Assembly (NCBI GenBank): GCA_023418055.1
Contig: JAEZDP010000496.1
Location: forward strand, 1-7,935
Length of the DNA: 7,935 nt
Source: Acidobacteriota bacterium
GTDB lineage: Bacteria; Acidobacteriota; Vicinamibacteria; Vicinamibacterales; Vicinamibacteraceae
Direction of reading: 5' to 3'
The notes below the pieces were generated by a model. That model was given only the letters and a program-made list of their open reading frames with translations. It did no database searches and had not been told where the DNA came from. Below are positions 7,625-7,935 of this stretch, piece after piece (position 1 is the first letter of the stretch; each line of letters begins with the position of its first letter). A program made the position numbers and the translations under genes.

Positions 7625-7935
7625 ATGGAGAATCGCTCATTCAGTCCACTCGTGCTCGCAGGCGGCATTCTGGCCGCGGGGCTCGTCGGATTCGTCGCGG
7701 CGCGGCAGACCGGCGACGGCCCGACGGCACCGGCAGCCACCGTGGCTGAAGCGGCAGCGCCCGCCGCGACGGGGGACGAGGTGCCGCCGGCGGCTGGTGT
7801 GCTGGAGGCGACTGAAGCGGTCATTGAGCCTGCCGACACGGCCGCAGAGGGCGGCGCGCCCGCCCCTGCACCTGCCGCGGCGGTGACTCCGGCGCCCACC
7901 CCGGCGGCCCCGCCAGTGCCGACGGCGGCCCAGGC
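7625..7935 (+). CDS. N-terminal part of a membrane-anchored Ala/Pro-rich protein (3' truncated)
   Basis: From the ATG at 7625 the frame stays open to the window edge, giving 103 residues. It begins MENRSFSPLVLAGGILAAGL, with a membrane helix at about 8-26 and no obvious signal peptidase site. After an Arg-Gln-Thr turn comes a long Ala/Pro/Thr/Glu-rich linker (about 32-103) typical of extracytoplasmic spacers between an anchor and a folded domain. The functional domain, if any, lies beyond the window, so the product cannot be named. A Shine-Dalgarno-like GGGAG 10 bases upstream and the anchor at the very start support this frame over the open antisense frame in the same stretch. It is divergent from the secreted protein gene, with 279 bases between them. 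Confidence 0.72.
   Translation, partial: MENRSFSPLVLAGGILAAGLVGFVAARQTGDGPTAPAATVAEAAAPAATGDEVPPAAGVLEATEAVIEPADTAAEGGAPAPAPAAAVTPAPTPAAPPVPTAAQ

Noticed and set aside
6999..7886. A 295-codon open frame on the + strand across the intergenic region and the last gene
   Set aside because: It is partly antisense to the secreted protein gene and out of frame with the anchored protein; its Arg/Ser-rich translation has no signature.
7579..7899. An Ala/Gly-rich 106-codon frame on the - strand near the right edge
   Set aside because: It is the complement of the Ala/Pro-rich linker; the + strand frame has a membrane anchor at its start and a plausible ribosome binding site.

Overview
The window is very GC-rich, with strong G/C preference at third codon positions on both strands. 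It reads as a chromosomal stretch of a GC-rich soil-type bacterium. The mix suggests Acidobacteriota, perhaps the Vicinamibacteria: a BIG2 lipoprotein, a PAS/HisKA hybrid kinase, a UPF0145 protein, a microcompartment shell gene and an Ala/Pro-rich anchored protein. That placement is inference, because no rRNA or tRNA is present. I see no insertion sequence, CRISPR array, RNA gene or phage gene.

Layout. (1) Bases 1-805, + strand: the C-terminal part of a D-threonine aldolase/D-serine dehydratase-family PLP enzyme, then, 28 bases on, a complete BMC-H bacterial microcompartment shell protein. These look like the tail of a microcompartment locus that lies mostly upstream of the window. (2) Bases 823-5898, - strand: five co-directional genes. 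In transcription order they are a BIG2 lipoprotein, a ThiO-like glycine oxidase, a pterin-4a-carbinolamine dehydratase, a UPF0145/YbjQ protein and a membrane hybrid histidine kinase. Gaps are 11-38 bases, so an operon is possible, but -10-like elements sit in front of several members. (3) Bases 5951-6550, + strand: an unrecognised soluble protein with an Asp-Gly-Leu-His-Arg motif and a small in-frame tandem repeat. (4) Bases 6554-7345, - strand: a secreted, low-complexity protein with a duplicated helical segment, converging on the previous gene with 3 bases between stops. (5) Bases 7346-7624: a non-coding divergent region with repeated GTCCTGT motifs. (6) From base 7625, + strand, running off the window: a membrane-anchored Ala/Pro-rich protein.

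The most interesting element is the pairing of an aldolase-family PLP enzyme with a shell protein. If the enzyme is a D-threonine-type aldolase it would release acetaldehyde and glycine, and volatile aldehydes are what known metabolosomes enclose. A glycine oxidase gene lies a few kilobases away on the other strand, which gives a possible but unproven metabolic link. A second theme is transcriptional: several genes have a TAnnnT element only 6-15 bases before a start codon that lacks a Shine-Dalgarno sequence, which suggests leaderless or nearly leaderless mRNAs.
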